Assembly (NCBI GenBank): GCA_945787485.1
Contig: CALZHV010000140.1
Location: 1-5,738, forward strand
Length of the DNA: 5,738 bases
Reading direction: 5' to 3'
Source: an uncultured Lachnospiraceae bacterium
Lineage (GTDB): Bacteria > Bacillota > Clostridia > Lachnospirales > Lachnospiraceae
The notes beneath the pieces were generated by a model, which was not told the DNA's origin, searched no databases, and saw nothing but the letters and a program-made list of their open reading frames with translations. The translations under genes and the position numbers were made by a program. This document shows positions 4,311-5,738 of this stretch, piece by piece (the first letter of the stretch is position 1; each line of letters starts with the position of its first letter).

Positions 4311-5631
4311 CTATGTCAGTAAATTGGAAAATATTTGTGTGGAAAATGATAATATTTCCCCTCGTTTATTTGAAGAATATGGTGTTAACCAGGGACTTCG
4401 TGATGAAAACGGAAAAGGTGTCCTTACAGGACTTACAAATATATCAAAAATTGTATCTTCAAAAATTGTTAATAATAAAAAAGTATCATGTGATGGCGAA
4501 TTATGGTATCGCGGGTATCGTGTTGAGGACTTGATTCAAAGTCTTGGAGAAAATGAATTTGGTTTTGAAAAAATAGCCTACCTGCTTTTGATGGGAAATA
4601 TGCCTGATGAAACAGAAGAGACGGATTTTAAAAAAATAATTGGAGAATGCAGGAGCTTGCCTACTAATTTCACAAGAGACGTTATTATGAAAGCTCCTTC
4701 AGAGGATGTAATGAATTCAATGACCAGAAGTATTCTTACATTGGCTTCATACGATAAACAGGCAAAAGCTCCGGGAGTAAGCAATTCTCTTCGTCAGTGC
4801 ATACAGCTAATAAGTGAATTCCCACTGTTGGCGGTATATGGATATAATGCGTATAATCACTATGAAAAAAATGACAGCATGTTTATTCATCATCCGGATA
4901 AGCAGCTTTCAACAGCTGAAAATATATTGATGATGATGAGACCGGATAGAAAATATACTGCTACCGAAGCAAAAGTGTTGGATACGGCACTTATTTTGCA
5001 CATGGAACATGGCGGTGGTAATAATTCCACATTTACTACAAGAGTTGTTACATCATCAGGCTCCGACACTTATTCAACTGTGGCTGCTGCAATGTGTTCA
5101 CTTAAAGGACCAAAGCATGGAGGCGCAAACATTAAGGTAATGGAGATGATGGATGACATCAGGGAACATGTAAAGGATTATTCTGATAAGGATGAGATAG
5201 AGGCATATTTGACAAAGATTGTAGATAAAGAAGCATTTGACCGTAAGGGTCTGATATATGGAATGGGACATGCGGTTTATTCCATTTCTGATCCAAGAGA
5301 AAGAGTTTTTAAAGGATATGTCAAGCAGTTGGCTGAGGAAAAACAAAGACAGAAGGATCTTTTATTGTATGAAAATATAGAGATGATTGCACCAAAGGTT
5401 ATTGCTGAAAAGAAGCACATTTTCAAAGGAGTAAGCCCTAATGTAGATTTTTACAGTGGCTTTGTTTATGATATGCTGGGTATACCGGTAGAGCTTTATA
5501 CGGCAATGTTTGCAATAGCAAGAATCGTTGGTTGGAGTGCGCACAGGATAGAGGAAATGATATGTGCAGATAAAATAATCAGACCGGCATACATGAGTGT
5601 TATGGAAGAAAAGGCTGATAATATTTTGTAG
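4288..5631 (+). CDS. gltA: Citrate synthase (long form)
   Basis: Condenses oxaloacetate and acetyl-CoA to citrate; in fermentative Clostridia this usually feeds 2-oxoglutarate and glutamate synthesis. The 447-residue protein has the family landmarks in order: LWYRGYRVEDL (72-82), LHMEHGGGNNSTF (237-249, with H241 at the oxaloacetate-binding position), GPKHGGAN (274-281, catalytic H277), GMGHAVYSISDPRE (325-338, H328 and R337), PNVDFYSG (384-391, catalytic D387) and ARIVGWSAH (411-419, R412). All catalytic positions are intact. It is longer than the roughly 370-residue B. subtilis type because of about 60 extra N-terminal residues and a central insertion around 186-225. GHAV rather than GHRV follows the eukaryotic form. 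2-Methylcitrate synthase is a close relative that sequence alone does not fully exclude, but no propionate genes are nearby. A second in-frame ATG follows at 4291. Confidence 0.92.
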   Translation: MMTEQLNSYVSKLENICVENDNISPRLFEEYGVNQGLRDENGKGVLTGLTNISKIVSSKIVNNKKVSCDGELWYRGYRVEDLIQSLGENEFGFEKIAYLLLMGNMPDETEETDFKKIIGECRSLPTNFTRDVIMKAPSEDVMNSMTRSILTLASYDKQAKAPGVSNSLRQCIQLISEFPLLAVYGYNAYNHYEKNDSMFIHHPDKQLSTAENILMMMRPDRKYTATEAKVLDTALILHMEHGGGNNSTFTTRVVTSSGSDTYSTVAAAMCSLKGPKHGGANIKVMEMMDDIREHVKDYSDKDEIEAYLTKIVDKEAFDRKGLIYGMGHAVYSISDPRERVFKGYVKQLAEEKQRQKDLLLYENIEMIAPKVIAEKKHIFKGVSPNVDFYSGFVYDMLGIPVELYTAMFAIARIVGWSAHRIEEMICADKIIRPAYMSVMEEKADNIL

Positions 5632-5638
5632 AAATAAA

Positions 5639-5689
5639 AATGCTATGGATTAGTGATGGTTTTATCACAGTCCATAGCATTCTTTTTTT
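5639..5689 (+). terminator. Strong intrinsic terminator after citrate synthase
   Basis: AATGCTATGGA (5639-5649) pairs perfectly with TCCATAGCATT (5671-5681). A small internal loop is followed by GTGAT (5653-5657) paired with ATCAC (5664-5668) around a GGTTTT loop. Seven T residues follow (5683-5689). It starts eight bases after the stop codon and closes the MarR-like/citrate synthase unit. Confidence 0.93.
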
Positions 5690-5738
5690 AAAATTCTGAA
5701 TATTAATTATATTTAATATTTTTTATATTTCATTTCCG

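Noticed and set aside
4313..5544. Short frames on both strands within citrate synthase.
   Set aside because: The citrate synthase frame is clearly the coding one across the whole stretch; the others match no recognisable protein.
5699..5724. An A/T-only inverted repeat (AATATTAA with TTAATATT) followed by T residues near the right edge.
   Set aside because: With no G-C pairs and such an AT-rich setting it is likely chance, and the strong terminator at 5639-5689 already ends the unit.

Overview
The window looks like chromosomal DNA of a low-GC Gram-positive anaerobe of the Clostridia, most likely a Lachnospiraceae relative. Grounds for this are the AT-rich intergenic DNA, strong AGGAG-type ribosome binding sites, a TTG start codon, a perfect CIRCE operator in front of groES-groEL, clostridial-type GroES and GroEL sequences, and a long (447-residue) citrate synthase. 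The family assignment is inference from sequence style, not from a search. All genes lie on the + strand.

Layout. Positions 2-76 hold the last 24 codons of an alpha/beta-hydrolase-like gene. Positions 142-1008 encode a ten-helix EamA/DMT transporter made of two very similar halves. Positions 1102-1554 encode a MarR-family regulator with a TTG start, and its stop codon lies inside a terminator hairpin. The 225-base gap from 1555 to 1779 is dense with control signals for the chaperonin operon: phased A-tracts, a strong promoter, a palindrome over the expected start point, two adjacent RNA hairpins (the second looks like an intrinsic terminator), and then the CIRCE. groES (1780-2064) and groEL (2109-3722) follow, ending in a terminator at 3745-3776. 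Only 28 bases later a second winged-helix MarR-like gene begins (3804-4310). It overlaps a citrate synthase gene (4288-5631) by 23 bases. A strong terminator (5639-5689) closes that unit. The last 49 bases are AT-rich and hold no gene I can support.

How the parts work together. GroES and GroEL form the heat-shock chaperonin, repressed by HrcA through the CIRCE (established for this family). The MarR-like/citrate synthase pair looks translationally coupled, with no clear promoter of its own after the groEL terminator, so it may depend partly on read-through from groEL or on a promoter hidden in the groEL end. I see no wholly novel system. The most unusual element is the groESL leader, where a terminator-like, AU-rich hairpin sits between a strong promoter and the CIRCE. 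It could mark a short RNA, an attenuator or a temperature-sensitive control element.
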